This document shows, in pieces, positions 24,292 to 33,284 of a stretch of 64,000 bases of DNA. Within the stretch, counting starts at the first letter, position 1; each line of letters opens with the position of its first letter. The DNA comes from Roseococcus microcysteis. Its GTDB lineage: Bacteria > Pseudomonadota > Alphaproteobacteria > Acetobacterales > Acetobacteraceae. The DNA lies in the NCBI RefSeq assembly GCF_014764365.1, contig NZ_CP061718.1, positions 1,116,001 to 1,180,000 on the forward strand, in the 5' to 3' direction. The notes under the pieces were generated by a model. It saw only the letters and a list, made by a program, of their open reading frames with translations, ran no database searches and was not told the origin of the DNA. The position numbers and the translations under genes are program-made.

Positions 24292-25590
24292 ATGAACGAG
24301 AGCACCGCCCGCTTCCTCCCCGCCCGCTTCTTCCAGGCGCCCGTGGCGGAAAGCGACCCCGAGATCGCCGCCGCCATCGGCCAGGAGCTGACGCGCCAGC
24401 AGGACGGCATCGAGCTGATCGCCTCCGAGAATATCGTCAGCCGCGCCGTGCTGGAAGCGCAGGGCTCGGTGCTGACCAACAAGTATGCCGAGGGCTATCC
24501 CGGCCGGCGCTATTATGGCGGCTGCGAATATGTGGACGTGGCCGAGACGCTCGCCATCGAGCGCGCGAAGCAGCTCTTCGGCGCGCAATTCGCCAATGTG
24601 CAGCCGCACAGCGGCGCCAGCGCGAACCTGGCCGTGTTCTTCGCCCTGCTCCAGCCGGGTGACAGCTTCCTGGCGATGGACCTGGCGGCGGGCGGGCACC
24701 TGACCCATGGCGCGCCGGTGAACTTCTCCGGCAAGTGGTTCAAGCCCATCGCCTATGGCGTGCGCGAGGCCGATGGCCTGCTGGACTACGAGACGATGGA
24801 GCGCCTGGCGCGCGAGCACCGGCCCAAGCTGATCATCGCCGGTGGTTCCGCCTATTCGCGCGAGATTGATTTCGCCCGCTTCCGCGCCGTGGCCGATGAG
24901 GTGGGCGCCATCCTGATGGTGGACATGGCGCATTACGCGGGGCTGGTGGCGGCGGGCGCCTACCCCTCGCCCGTGCCGCACGCGCATGTGACGACCACCA
25001 CCACCCACAAGACCTTGCGCGGCCCGCGCGGCGGCCTCGTGCTGACCAATGACGAGGCCATCGCGAAGAAGATCAATTCCGCGATGTTCCCGGGCCTGCA
25101 GGGCGGGCCGCTGATGCATGTCATCGCAGCCAAGGCCGTGGCCTTCGGCGAGGCGCTGCGCCCCGAATTCCGCGCCTATGCGAAGCAGGTGGTGGCCAAT
25201 GCCCGCGCGCTGGCCGATGAGCTGGTGAAGGGTGGCCTCGCCATCGTCTCGGGCGGCACGGACAGCCACCTGATGCTGGTGGACCTCCGCCCCAAGAGCC
25301 TGACGGGCAAGGCGGCGGAGGCAGCGCTGGGCCGCGCGCACCTCACCTGCAACAAGAACGCCATCCCCTTCGACCCCGCCAAGCCCATGGTGACGAGCGG
25401 CATCCGCCTCGGCACCCCCGCCGGCACCACGCGCGGCTTCACGGAGACGGAGTTCCGCGAGGTGGGCCGCATGATCGTGCGCGTGCTGGACGGGCTTTCC
25501 CAGGCGAACGACCCCGAGGCGAACAGCGCGGTGGAGCAGGCGGTGGCCAAGGATGTGAAGGCGCTCTGCGCCCGCTTCCCGATCTACTGA
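24292..25590 (+). CDS. glyA: Serine hydroxymethyltransferase
   Basis: A 432-residue PLP enzyme converting serine plus THF to glycine plus methylene-THF. It has [37 protein letters not shown], the PLP-lysine motif [14 protein letters not shown] and a C-terminal [17 protein letters not shown]. Full length and undamaged. It starts the block glyA-nrdR-rib genes. Its product methylene-THF is also the substrate of the metF enzyme encoded about 11 kb away. Confidence 0.96.
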   Translation: MNESTARFLPARFFQAPVAESDPEIAAAIGQELTRQQDGIELIASENIVSRAVLEAQGSVLTNKYAEGYPGRRYYGGCEYVDVAETLAIERAKQLFGAQFANVQPHSGASANLAVFFALLQPGDSFLAMDLAAGGHLTHGAPVNFSGKWFKPIAYGVREADGLLDYETMERLAREHRPKLIIAGGSAYSREIDFARFRAVADEVGAILMVDMAHYAGLVAAGAYPSPVPHAHVTTTTTHKTLRGPRGGLVLTNDEAIAKKINSAMFPGLQGGPLMHVIAAKAVAFGEALRPEFRAYAKQVVANARALADELVKGGLAIVSGGTDSHLMLVDLRPKSLTGKAAEAALGRAHLTCNKNAIPFDPAKPMVTSGIRLGTPAGTTRGFTETEFREVGRMIVRVLDGLSQANDPEANSAVEQAVAKDVKALCARFPIY

Positions 25591-25594
25591 CCAG

Positions 25595-25741
25595 ATGACG
25601 CCACGCCGCAAAACCAGCGGTCCCTTCCCACGCTCCGGCCGCAACGCGGCCGGCGCCGCCCACATGACCGCGCGGCCCGGCGCACCTGCCGCGCGGCGAA
25701 GCCAAGCCGCCGGAGGCGGCGCCCGGCACTTGAGGGCATAA
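25595..25741 (+). CDS. Possible 48-residue Arg/Ala-rich small protein
   Basis: An open frame beginning with ATG 4 bases after the glyA stop and ending TAA 4 bases before the nrdR ATG, so it fills the 155-base gap exactly. The product would be rich in Arg, Ala, Pro and Gly, with no domain or membrane segment. In such GC-rich DNA a frame of this length can arise by chance. Only its tight spacing on both sides argues for it. Function unknown. Confidence 0.2.
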   Translation: MTPRRKTSGPFPRSGRNAAGAAHMTARPGAPAARRSQAAGGGARHLRA

Positions 25742-25745
25742 AAAA

Positions 25746-26198
25746 ATGCGCTGCCCCTACTGCGGTAACGACGACACCCAGGTGAAGGACAGCCGCCCCT
25801 CCGAGGACGGCTCCTCCATCCGTCGCCGCCGCTTCTGCCCCGCCTGCGGCAACCGCTTCACCACCTTCGAGCGCGTGCAGCTCAAGGAACTCGTCGTCAC
25901 GAAATCCGATGGCCGCCGCGTGCCCTTCGACCGCGACAAGATGGCGAAGTCCATCCGCATCGCCTGCCGCAAGCGCCCCGTGGATGATGAACGGATCGAG
26001 CGCGTGGTGAACGGCATCCAGCGCCGCCTGGAGATGGAGACCGAGGCCGAAATCCCCTCCCGCCGCATCGGCGAGATGGTGATGGAGGCGCTGCGCGGCG
26101 TGGACGAGGTGGCCTATGTCCGCTTCGCCTCCGTCTACCAGAATTTCTCCGAGGCAAAGGATTTCGGCGCCTTCCTCAGCGACCTCGAGAAGCCCTGA
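25746..26198 (+). CDS. nrdR: Transcriptional repressor NrdR
   Basis: A 150-residue regulator. A zinc ribbon (C3, C6, C31, C34) is followed by an ATP-cone domain from about residue 49 ([16 protein letters not shown]). NrdR senses ATP/dATP and represses ribonucleotide reductase genes by binding NrdR boxes; no nrd gene is in the window. It sits between glyA and ribD, the usual alphaproteobacterial position. The start ATG at 25746 lies after an A-rich leader with a weak GAGGG ribosome-binding sequence. Confidence 0.95.
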   Translation: MRCPYCGNDDTQVKDSRPSEDGSSIRRRRFCPACGNRFTTFERVQLKELVVTKSDGRRVPFDRDKMAKSIRIACRKRPVDDERIERVVNGIQRRLEMETEAEIPSRRIGEMVMEALRGVDEVAYVRFASVYQNFSEAKDFGAFLSDLEKP

Positions 26199-26199
26199 C

Positions 26200-27306
26200 G
26201 TGGCGGCGGAGGACGAGGCCCATATGCGCGCCGCACTCCGGCTCGCGGCGCGGGGCCTTGGCAACACCTGGCCCAACCCGGCGGTCGGCTGCGTGCTGGT
26301 GCGTGACGGCCAGGTGGTGGGCCGCGGCTGGACCCAGCCCGGCGGCCGCCCCCATGCCGAGGTGGAGGCGCTGACCCGCGCCGGCGAGGCCGCCCGTGGC
26401 GCCACCGCCTATGTCACCCTCGAACCCTGCTCCCATTACGGCCGCACGCCGCCCTGCTGCGACGCGCTGATTCGCGCCGGCGTCTCGCGCGTGGTGGTCG
26501 CCATGCGCGACCCCGACGCCCGCGTGGATGGCCGCGGCTTCCGCCGCCTGCGCGAGGCCGGCATCGCGGTGGAGGAAGGCCTGTTCGGCGCCGAGGCCGC
26601 GCGGCTGAACGCGGGCTTCGTGAACCGCATCACCCAGGGCCGGCCGCTCGTCACGCTCAAGCTCGCCGCCACGCTGGACGGGCGCATCGCCACCGCCACC
26701 GGGGAAAGCCGCTGGATCACGGGCGCCGAGGCCCGCCGCGCCGTCCATGCCCTGCGGGCGCGCCATGACGCGGTGATGGTGGGCAGCGGCACCGTCATCG
26801 CCGATGACCCGGACCTGACCTGCCGCATCGCGGGGCTCGATCCCGTGCCCATGCTGCGCGTGGTGGCCGATGCGCGGCTGCGCACGCCCCCCGGCGCGCG
26901 CCTGGTGCGCGACGCCCCCGCCCACCCCACATGGCTGCTGACGGGTTCGGGCCATCGCCCTTCCGCGCTTTCGCCCTATATCCGCGCGGGCGTGCAGGTG
27001 ATCAGCATCCGCCGCGCGCCGGGGGGCGGTTTGCAGCCGCGGGGCATGCTGGCCGCGCTCGGCACCCGGGGCGTCACGCGGGTGCTGGTGGAAGGCGGCG
27101 CGGGGCTGGCCGCCGGGCTGCTGGCCGCGGGGCTGGTGGACCGGCTGGTCTGGTTCCACGCTCCCGGCGTGATGGGGGCGGAGGGCTGGCCCAGCGCGGG
27201 CCCCTTGCACGTCGCGCCGCTGGCGCGCATGCCCCGTTTCCGGCGCGTGTCGGTGGCCGCGGTGGGCGAGGATGTGATGACCGAGTTCGAAAAGGAGCCT
27301 GGCTGA
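26200..27306 (+). CDS. ribD: Bifunctional diaminohydroxyphosphoribosylaminopyrimidine deaminase / reductase
   Basis: About 368 residues. The N-terminal CDA-type deaminase has zinc ligands in PHAEVEAL and EPCSHYGRTPPCC; the C-terminal reductase has KLAATLDGRIATATGESRWITG and VGSGTVIADDP. It carries out steps 2 and 3 of riboflavin synthesis. The likely start is GTG at 26200, one base after the nrdR TGA; the upstream open frame overlaps nrdR and is not conserved. First gene of the tightly overlapping riboflavin run. Its TGA shares a base with the ribE ATG (TGATG). Confidence 0.92.
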   Translation: MAAEDEAHMRAALRLAARGLGNTWPNPAVGCVLVRDGQVVGRGWTQPGGRPHAEVEALTRAGEAARGATAYVTLEPCSHYGRTPPCCDALIRAGVSRVVVAMRDPDARVDGRGFRRLREAGIAVEEGLFGAEAARLNAGFVNRITQGRPLVTLKLAATLDGRIATATGESRWITGAEARRAVHALRARHDAVMVGSGTVIADDPDLTCRIAGLDPVPMLRVVADARLRTPPGARLVRDAPAHPTWLLTGSGHRPSALSPYIRAGVQVISIRRAPGGGLQPRGMLAALGTRGVTRVLVEGGAGLAAGLLAAGLVDRLVWFHAPGVMGAEGWPSAGPLHVAPLARMPRFRRVSVAAVGEDVMTEFEKEPG

Positions 27307-27908
27307 TGTTCACGGGGATCGTCACGGCGCTGGGCAGCCTGCGCGAGGTGCAGCCCATCGGCGGCGGGCACGACATGCGCCTGGTCATCGGCGTGGAGCC
27401 GGACTTCCTGGCCGGCGCGGTGGTGGGCTGTTCCATCGCCTGCTCCGGCGCCTGTCTCACGGCGGTGGACCTCTATGCCGACAGCTTCTCCGCCAATGCC
27501 AGCGCCGAGACGCTGTCCAAGACCACGCTCGGCGCCTGGAAGCCCGGGCGGCGCATCAATCTGGAGCGGTCCCTCAAGCTCGGCGACGAGCTGGGCGGGC
27601 ACCTCATGTCCGGCCATGTGGACGGGGTGGGCGAGGTGCTCTCCGCCACGCCGGAGAACGCCTCGGTGCGCTGGCGCTTCCGCGCGCCGGCCCATGTGGC
27701 CCCGCATATCGCGGTGAAGGGCAGCATCGCCATTGATGGCGTCTCCCTGACGGTCAATGAGGTTGACGGGCTGGAATTCGGGGTGAACATCATCCCCCAC
27801 ACCGCCGCCGTGACCAGCTTCGGCACGCTGCAGCCCGGCGACGCGGTGAACCTCGAAATCGACACGCTGGCGCGCTACGTGGCCCGCCTGATGGAGTTCC
27901 GCGCGTGA
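27306..27908 (+). CDS. ribE: Riboflavin synthase, alpha chain
   Basis: A 200-residue enzyme with two lumazine-binding repeats. Repeat 1 begins MFTGIVTALGSL and contains CSGACLTAVDL; repeat 2 contains GHLMSGHVDGVG and SIAIDGVSLTVNEV. It dismutates two 6,7-dimethyl-8-ribityllumazine molecules into riboflavin. Start ATG at 27306 overlaps the ribD stop by one base, and its stop overlaps the GTG start of ribB by 4 bases. Also named ribC in some genera. Confidence 0.93.
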   Translation: MFTGIVTALGSLREVQPIGGGHDMRLVIGVEPDFLAGAVVGCSIACSGACLTAVDLYADSFSANASAETLSKTTLGAWKPGRRINLERSLKLGDELGGHLMSGHVDGVGEVLSATPENASVRWRFRAPAHVAPHIAVKGSIAIDGVSLTVNEVDGLEFGVNIIPHTAAVTSFGTLQPGDAVNLEIDTLARYVARLMEFRA

Positions 27909-29032
27909 GCGTCCAGACCACCACCACCAGCCTGCATGAATTCATCACCCCCACCGAGGAGCTGCTCGAGGAGGCGCGGCGCGGCCGCATGTTCATCCTG
28001 GTGGATGACGAGGACCGCGAGAATGAGGGTGACCTCGTCATCCCCGCCCAGTTCGCGACCCCCGACGCCATCAACTTCATGGCCCGCCACGCGCGCGGGC
28101 TGATCTGCCTCGCCATGACGCGGCAGCGGGTGGAGCAGCTTGGGCTGCCGCTGATGGCGCAGTCCAATGGCACGCGGCACCAGACGGCCTTCACCGTCTC
28201 CATCGAGGCGCGCGACGGCGTGACCACCGGCATCAGCGCCGCCGACCGCGCGCGCACCGTCGCCGTCGCCATCAACCCGGAACTGGGGCGCGAGCACATC
28301 GTAACCCCGGGCCATGTCTTCCCGCTCGTGGCGCGCGAGGGCGGCACGCTGGTCCGCGCCGGCCACACCGAGGCGGCCGTGGACTTCGCGCGGCTGGCGG
28401 GCCTCAACCCCTCGGGCGTGATCTGCGAGATCATGAACGATGACGGCACCATGGCCCGCCTGCCGGACCTGGTGGCCTTCGCGCAGCACCATGGCCTGAA
28501 GCTCGGCACCATCGCGGACCTGATCGCCCATCGCCGCCGCACCGAGCGCATGGCCAAGCGCGTGGAGGAGGGCACCATCCGCAACGCCATCGGCGGCGAA
28601 TGGAAGCTCTATGTCTATGAATCCGGCCTGGAGCGGGGCGAGCACATCGCCCTGGTGAAGGGCGACATCACCGGGCCGGAGCCGGTCCTGGCCCGGATGC
28701 ACGCGGGCAACCTGCTGAACGACATGGTGGTGGGGCGCTCGATCTTCGAGCTGCACGCGGCCATGGAGGCCATCGCGGCCGAGGGGCGCGGCGTGGTCGT
28801 CATCCTGCGCGACTGGCGGCGCGACGGGCTGTCCAGCCAGCTCCGCGCCGAGCGCCTGCCCTCGGGCCAGCCCATGCTGCGCGACTATGGCATCGGCGCG
28901 CAGATCCTGGCCGATCTGGGCGTCACCGACATCATCCGCCTGTCCAACCACCCGCGCCCGCTGGTGGGGCTGGAGGGCTGGGGGCTGCGCGTGGTCGAGA
29001 CGCGGCCGCTCGCCGGGGAAAAACAGCGATGA
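27905..29032 (+). CDS. ribB: 3,4-dihydroxy-2-butanone-4-phosphate synthase with degenerate GTP cyclohydrolase II-like domain (RibBX type)
   Basis: A 375-residue fusion. Residues about 15-215 are an intact DHBP synthase: ILVDDEDRENEGDLVIPA, RHARGLICLAMT, DGVTTGISAADRA, TPGHVFPL and AGHTEAAVDFARLAGL. It makes the four-carbon unit of riboflavin from ribulose-5-P. The C-terminal half aligns with GTP cyclohydrolase II (RDYGIGAQILADLGV, GLEGWGLRVVE). However, where active enzymes have a zinc site with three Cys around GSLRCDCG, this protein reads ARMHAGNLLNDMVVGRSIF, with no Cys. This domain is therefore predicted inactive, as in RibBX proteins. GTG start with 4-base overlaps at both ends. Confidence 0.9.
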   Translation: MSVQTTTTSLHEFITPTEELLEEARRGRMFILVDDEDRENEGDLVIPAQFATPDAINFMARHARGLICLAMTRQRVEQLGLPLMAQSNGTRHQTAFTVSIEARDGVTTGISAADRARTVAVAINPELGREHIVTPGHVFPLVAREGGTLVRAGHTEAAVDFARLAGLNPSGVICEIMNDDGTMARLPDLVAFAQHHGLKLGTIADLIAHRRRTERMAKRVEEGTIRNAIGGEWKLYVYESGLERGEHIALVKGDITGPEPVLARMHAGNLLNDMVVGRSIFELHAAMEAIAAEGRGVVVILRDWRRDGLSSQLRAERLPSGQPMLRDYGIGAQILADLGVTDIIRLSNHPRPLVGLEGWGLRVVETRPLAGEKQR

Positions 29033-29523
29033 GCACCGCCGACGCCCCCGCCCGCGAGACCATTCGCCTCGACGGCCCCGCCCCCCGCCTGCTGCTGATC
29101 CAGGCGCCCTACTACGCCGAGATCGTGGGCGGCATGCGCGCCGGCGTGGAGCGCGTGGCCGCCGAGGCCGGCGCGACCCTGGAGGTGGTGGACGTGGCCG
29201 GCGCCTATGAACTGCCCGCCACCCTCCGCATGGCGCTGAACGCCGCGCCCAACCCCGCCCCCCGCTGGGACGCCTATGTGCTGCTGGGCTGCGTCATCCG
29301 CGGCGAGACGGACCATTACGACCACATCTGCCGCGAGGCGATGTCGGGCGTGATGCAGATCTCCGCCGAAACCGGGGCCGCCATCGGCTGCGGCCTGCTG
29401 ACCGTCCACACCGAGGCCCAGGCCATCGCCCGCTCGCGCGACGACCACCACAACAAGGGCGCCGAGGCCGCGCAGGCCGCGCTCATGCAGCTGGGCCTGC
29501 GGCGCCGCTGGGGGCTCGCGTGA
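29029..29523 (+). CDS. ribH: 6,7-dimethyl-8-ribityllumazine synthase
   Basis: A 164-residue lumazine synthase that condenses the RibB and RibD products. It has LLLIQAPYYAEIVGGM, VDVAGAYELPATLRMAL, LGCVIRGETDHYDHIC (catalytic His) and GLLTVHTEAQAIARS. The first about 20 residues form a variable extension. Its ATG overlaps the ribB stop (ATGA) and its stop overlaps the nusB GTG. Confidence 0.93.
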   Translation: MSTADAPARETIRLDGPAPRLLLIQAPYYAEIVGGMRAGVERVAAEAGATLEVVDVAGAYELPATLRMALNAAPNPAPRWDAYVLLGCVIRGETDHYDHICREAMSGVMQISAETGAAIGCGLLTVHTEAQAIARSRDDHHNKGAEAAQAALMQLGLRRRWGLA

Positions 29524-30014
29524 AGGCGCGCCCGCCGCAGAATCCCGCCCGCCCCCGCACGGGCGCGCGCGTGGCCGCCGTCCAGGCGCTGTTCCAGGCC
29601 GAGCAATCGGGCGAGAGCGTGGAGACGGTGCTGGACCAGTTCGTCCGCCACCGCCTGGGCTCCATCCCCGGCCAGGAGGGTTTCGAGGATGGCCGCGTCG
29701 AGGCCGCCGATGTCTCGCTCTTCGCCCGCGTGCTGCGCGGCGCCGCCACCAACCCCGATGACCTCGACCAGGTCATCACCCAGCACCTGGCCCAGGGCTG
29801 GGCGCTGAACCGCCTTGACCCCGTGCTGCGCGCCATCCTGCGCGCCGCCGGGGGCGAGATGCGCGACATGGGCGGCCCGCCCGCCCGCGTCGTCATCAAG
29901 GAGTACATGGACATTGCCCATGGCTTCTTCGGCGGCGAGGAACCCCGCTTCTGCAACGGCGTGCTGGACGCCATGGCCCGCAGCTTCCGGGCGGAGGAGT
30001 TCGCGCGGCAGTGA
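29520..30014 (+). CDS. nusB: Transcription antitermination factor NusB
   Basis: A 164-residue all-helical protein: ARVAAVQALFQAEQSGESVETV at the N-terminus, LDPVLRAILRAAGGEM in the middle and IKEYMDIAHGFFGGEEPRFCNGVLDAMAR at the C-terminus, a typical NusB end. With NusE (S10) it binds boxA RNA and supports antitermination in rRNA operons. ribH-nusB-thiL is a widespread gene order. GTG start, 4-base overlaps on both sides. Confidence 0.92.
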   Translation: MKARPPQNPARPRTGARVAAVQALFQAEQSGESVETVLDQFVRHRLGSIPGQEGFEDGRVEAADVSLFARVLRGAATNPDDLDQVITQHLAQGWALNRLDPVLRAILRAAGGEMRDMGGPPARVVIKEYMDIAHGFFGGEEPRFCNGVLDAMARSFRAEEFARQ

Positions 30015-30952
30015 GCCTGCCCCCGGAGTTCTCCCTCATCGGCCGTCACTTCCGGCCGCTGGCGGGGGAAGGGGCGCTGGACCTCGCCGATGACGCGGCG
30101 CTGCTGACCCCGCCCGCGGGCCAGGAACTGGTGCTGGCCGCCGATGCCATGGTGGCCGGCGTGCATTTCCTGCCCGATGACCCGGCTGAGACCATCGGGC
30201 GCAAGCTGCTGCGCGTGAACCTCTCAGACCTCGCGGCCATGGGCGCGGACCCGCTGGGCTACCTCATGACGGTGGCCCTGCCCCGCGGCACGCAAGATGA
30301 CTGGGTGGCGGGCTTCGCCGCCGGGCTGCTGGAGGATCAGCGGGAATTCGGGCTTTCCGTGCTGGGGGGCGACACCGTGTCCACGCCCGGGCCGCTCACC
30401 CTGTCGCTGACCATCCTCGGCACCGTCCCGCGCGGACAGGCGCTGCGGCGGGAGGGCGCGCTTGCGGGCGATGACCTCTGGGTCAGCGGGCGCATCGGGG
30501 ATGGCTGGCTCGGCCTGCGCGCGGCGCGGGGCGAGCGTCCGGACCCCGATGGCGCCCTGGCCCGCCGCTACCGCCTGCCGGAGCCGCGCCTCGCCCTGGG
30601 GCGCGCGCTGCGGGGCCTGGCCCATGCCGCCATGGATGTCTCGGACGGGCTGTTGCAGGACCTCTCCCACCTCTGCCGCGCGGGGGGCCTGGCGGCCGAG
30701 GTCGAGGCCGCCCGCGTGCCCGTCTCCGACCCCATGGCCCCCATCGCCGCCCTGGTGACGGGCGGCGACGACTACGAGCTCCTCTTCGCCGCCGCCCCGC
30801 AGGACCGCGCCCGCATCGAGGCCGCGGCCGCCGCAGCCCGCACGCCCGTCATGCGCCTGGGTCGCTTCACCCAAGGCGAACCCCGTGTGACGCTGCGCGA
30901 CGCGGACGGGGCCGACATCACGCCCGCGACCCTGGGCTGGAGCCATCTGTGA
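30011..30952 (+). CDS. thiL: Thiamine-monophosphate kinase
   Basis: A 313-residue enzyme phosphorylating thiamine-P to thiamine-PP. Metal and ATP sites are visible in LADDAALLTPPAG, VNLSDLAAMGADPLGY, SVLGGDTVST and AMDVSDGLLQDL, with GGDDYELLFAA near the C-terminus. GTG start overlapping nusB, and a stop overlapping the GTG of the MFS gene. Confidence 0.92.
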   Translation: MSLPPEFSLIGRHFRPLAGEGALDLADDAALLTPPAGQELVLAADAMVAGVHFLPDDPAETIGRKLLRVNLSDLAAMGADPLGYLMTVALPRGTQDDWVAGFAAGLLEDQREFGLSVLGGDTVSTPGPLTLSLTILGTVPRGQALRREGALAGDDLWVSGRIGDGWLGLRAARGERPDPDGALARRYRLPEPRLALGRALRGLAHAAMDVSDGLLQDLSHLCRAGGLAAEVEAARVPVSDPMAPIAALVTGGDDYELLFAAAPQDRARIEAAAAAARTPVMRLGRFTQGEPRVTLRDADGADITPATLGWSHL

Positions 30953-32139
30953 GCGACATCGAAGACCGCGCCATGAAGGCCACCGTGTGGCGGCTCTTCT
31001 TCTGCCAGGCGCTGATGAACGCCACCATGATCGGCCAGGTGGCGATGGGCGCGCTCATCGGCCATTCCCTCTCGGGCGACGCCGCGCTCGCCACCCTGCC
31101 CATGGCCGTGCAGATGACGGCGGTGATGGCCATTTCCATCCCGGCCTCCTTCGTCTTCAGCCGTTATGGCCGCCGCACGGGCTTCTTCCTGGGTGCGGTG
31201 CTGTCCATCCTGGGCTCCGTCACCTTCGCCACCGGGCTGCTGGTGCAGGATTTCGTGGTCTATTGCGCGGGCGCGGTCTTCGCGGGCGCGGGCTTCGGCA
31301 TCGCCCAGCATTACCGCTTCGCCGCCGCCGAGGCCGCCACCCCCGCCTATCGCCCCCGCGCCATCGCGCTGGTCATGGCCGGGCCCGTGCTGTCCGCGAT
31401 CTTCGGCCCCGAGATCGTGAAGCACACCAACCAGCTCTTCCTGCCCTACATGTTCCTGGGCACCTACATGGTCATGGCGCTGCTGCCGCTCGCCTGCATG
31501 GTGCTTCTGGCGGGGCTGCGCCTGCCGCCGCCGCCGCCCAAGCCCAAGGTGGCGACCCCGGTGGGCGAGATCATCCGCCGCCCCGCCTTCGTGGCCGCCG
31601 CCGTGGCGGGGCTGGTGGCCTATGGCACCATGAACCTCGCCATGACGGCCACGCCGCTGGAGATGATGCTCTGCGGCTTCACGGTCAGCGCGTCGGCCAC
31701 CGTCATCCAGGCGCATGCGGTGGCGATGTTCGCGCCGGGCTTCGTCACCGGCCACCTCATCGCCCGCTTCGGCGTGATGCGCATCATCACCACCGGTGCG
31801 GGGCTGACGGCCGCCAGCGTGGCCGTAGCACTCACGGGGCAGAGCTTCTGGCATTTCTCCACCGGCCTCGCCCTGCTGGGCGTGGGGTGGAACTTCATGT
31901 TCGTGGGCGCCACCACCCTGCTCGCCACCAGCTACGCGCCCGAGGAGAGGGTGCGGGCCCAGGCCGCCAATGACTTCATCGTCTTCGGCACCGTGGCCTG
32001 CACGGCCTTCCTTTCGGGCTTCCTCCATGCCCGGTTCGGCTGGTCCATCCTGAACCTGACCTTGCTGCCGCCGCTGGTGGCGGCGCTGGCGCTGCTGGCC
32101 TGGCAGAGGGCGCGGGCGGCGAAGGTGGCGGCGGCCTGA
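30949..32139 (+). CDS. MFS transporter translationally coupled to thiL
   Basis: A 396-residue protein with about 12 hydrophobic helices and the MFS loop pattern SRYGRRTGFF between helices 2 and 3. The central loop is short and Pro-rich (LPPPPPKPKVATP). The substrate cannot be read from the sequence. It is the last gene of the overlapping ribD-thiL run (GTGA overlap with thiL), so a role in vitamin or cofactor transport, or export, is plausible but unproven. It ends 4 bases before the stop of the convergent ada gene. Confidence 0.8.
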   Translation: MSDIEDRAMKATVWRLFFCQALMNATMIGQVAMGALIGHSLSGDAALATLPMAVQMTAVMAISIPASFVFSRYGRRTGFFLGAVLSILGSVTFATGLLVQDFVVYCAGAVFAGAGFGIAQHYRFAAAEAATPAYRPRAIALVMAGPVLSAIFGPEIVKHTNQLFLPYMFLGTYMVMALLPLACMVLLAGLRLPPPPPKPKVATPVGEIIRRPAFVAAAVAGLVAYGTMNLAMTATPLEMMLCGFTVSASATVIQAHAVAMFAPGFVTGHLIARFGVMRIITTGAGLTAASVAVALTGQSFWHFSTGLALLGVGWNFMFVGATTLLATSYAPEERVRAQAANDFIVFGTVACTAFLSGFLHARFGWSILNLTLLPPLVAALALLAWQRARAAKVAAA

Positions 32140-32140
32140 G

Positions 32141-32157
32141 GATTCACCGCTCCGGCG
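32141..32157 (+). repeat. Partial REP-like sequence at the convergent MFS/ada junction
   Basis: GATTCACCGCTCCGGCG is identical to the left half of the REP-like units at 52301-52341 and 52353-52393. On the minus strand it encodes the last residues TPER and the stop of ada. The right half of the unit is absent. Confidence 0.6.
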
Positions 32158-33205
32158 TTGCCGCCCCCTCCCCCGCCAGCAGCCGCTTCTTCGCCGCCAA
32201 CCCCCAGCGATAGCCCGTCAGGTTCCCATCCTTCGCCACCACCCGGTGGCAGGGAATGATCGGCGCCAGCGGGTTCTGCGCGCAGGCCCGGGCCACGGCG
32301 CGCGTGGCCGCCGGCGCGCCCATCTCGGCCGCCAGCCCCGCATAGCTGCGCGTCTCGCCAGAGGGGATGGCCTGCAACGCCTCCCACACCCGCCGCTGGA
32401 AGGCGGTGCCGCGGATGTCCAATGGAAGGTGCAGCGCCGCCGCGGGTTCGCGCAGATGCGCCGCGATGGCGGCCACCGTCTCCGCCAGTGCAGGGTCTTC
32501 TTGCAAGGTCGCGTGGGGGAAGCGGCGGCGCAAATCGCCCTCCAGCGCCTCGAAGGGTTCCGCGAAGCCGATGAAGCAGACGCCGCGCGCGGTCGCGCCC
32601 ACCAGCAGCGGCCCCATGACCGACTCCGCGCGGGCGATGGAGATCACCTCCCCCCGCGCGCCCCGGCGCGCCGCACCCGGCGTCATGCCCAGCGCGGGCC
32701 GCCCGTAGACGCGGCTTTCGCTGCCGAACCCCGCCTCGGCCACCGCATCGGCCACCCTGGCACCCCCGGCCAAGGCCGCCTGCAAGCGCCGCCCGCGCAC
32801 GGATTCGGCGAAGGAACGCGGCGTGACGCCCGTCACCTCGCGGAACATCCGCAGGAAATGGTGGCGGGCATAGCCGGCGCGGGCGGCCAGCGCCTCCAGA
32901 CTCGGGATGGTCTCGGACGCCTCGATCAGCGCGCAGGCGGCGGCGACCGCGTCGCGGTGCAAGGCGGCGCGGTCCCCCTTGGGGTCGCAGCGCTTGCAGG
33001 CGCGGAAGCCCGCGGCCTCGGCGGTGGCGACGCAGGCGAAGAAGCGGGTGTTGCGCCGCAAGGGCGGCCGCGCCGGGCAGCCCGGCCGGCAAAAGACGCC
33101 CTGGGTGGTGACGGCGTAAAGGAAATCCCCGCAGGCGGGCGCGGCGTCCCGCCCCAGCACCGCCTGCCAGCGGAGATCGTCGAGGTTGGGGGCAATGCTG
33201 TCCAT
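32144..33205 (-). CDS. ada: Ada: methylphosphotriester-sensing regulator / O6-methylguanine-DNA methyltransferase
   Basis: A 353-residue multidomain protein. The N-terminal zinc domain (FCRPGCPARPP, later CKRCDP) has the Cys that accepts methyl groups from phosphotriesters. An AraC-type helix-turn-helix follows (LEALAARAGYARHHFLRMFREVTGVTPRSF). The C-terminal methyltransferase has the active site IPCHRVVAKDGNLTGYRWGLAAKK. It repairs alkylated DNA and, once methylated, activates the adaptive response. All three acceptor and binding elements are intact. The last codons and stop lie in a REP-like half-site. Confidence 0.93.
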   Translation of the reverse strand: MDSIAPNLDDLRWQAVLGRDAAPACGDFLYAVTTQGVFCRPGCPARPPLRRNTRFFACVATAEAAGFRACKRCDPKGDRAALHRDAVAAACALIEASETIPSLEALAARAGYARHHFLRMFREVTGVTPRSFAESVRGRRLQAALAGGARVADAVAEAGFGSESRVYGRPALGMTPGAARRGARGEVISIARAESVMGPLLVGATARGVCFIGFAEPFEALEGDLRRRFPHATLQEDPALAETVAAIAAHLREPAAALHLPLDIRGTAFQRRVWEALQAIPSGETRSYAGLAAEMGAPAATRAVARACAQNPLAPIIPCHRVVAKDGNLTGYRWGLAAKKRLLAGEGAATPER

Positions 33206-33284
33206 GGCGGCGAGTGTGGCGCGAGGTGCCCCCCTCGCGCCATCCGCGCGTTGCCCCGTTACGGGCGCCGCTGCACGAAGGCGG

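Noticed and set aside
27000-27310. FMN riboswitch for the riboflavin genes
   Set aside because: No RFN-type conserved boxes upstream of ribD or within the run; the genes overlap and leave no room.
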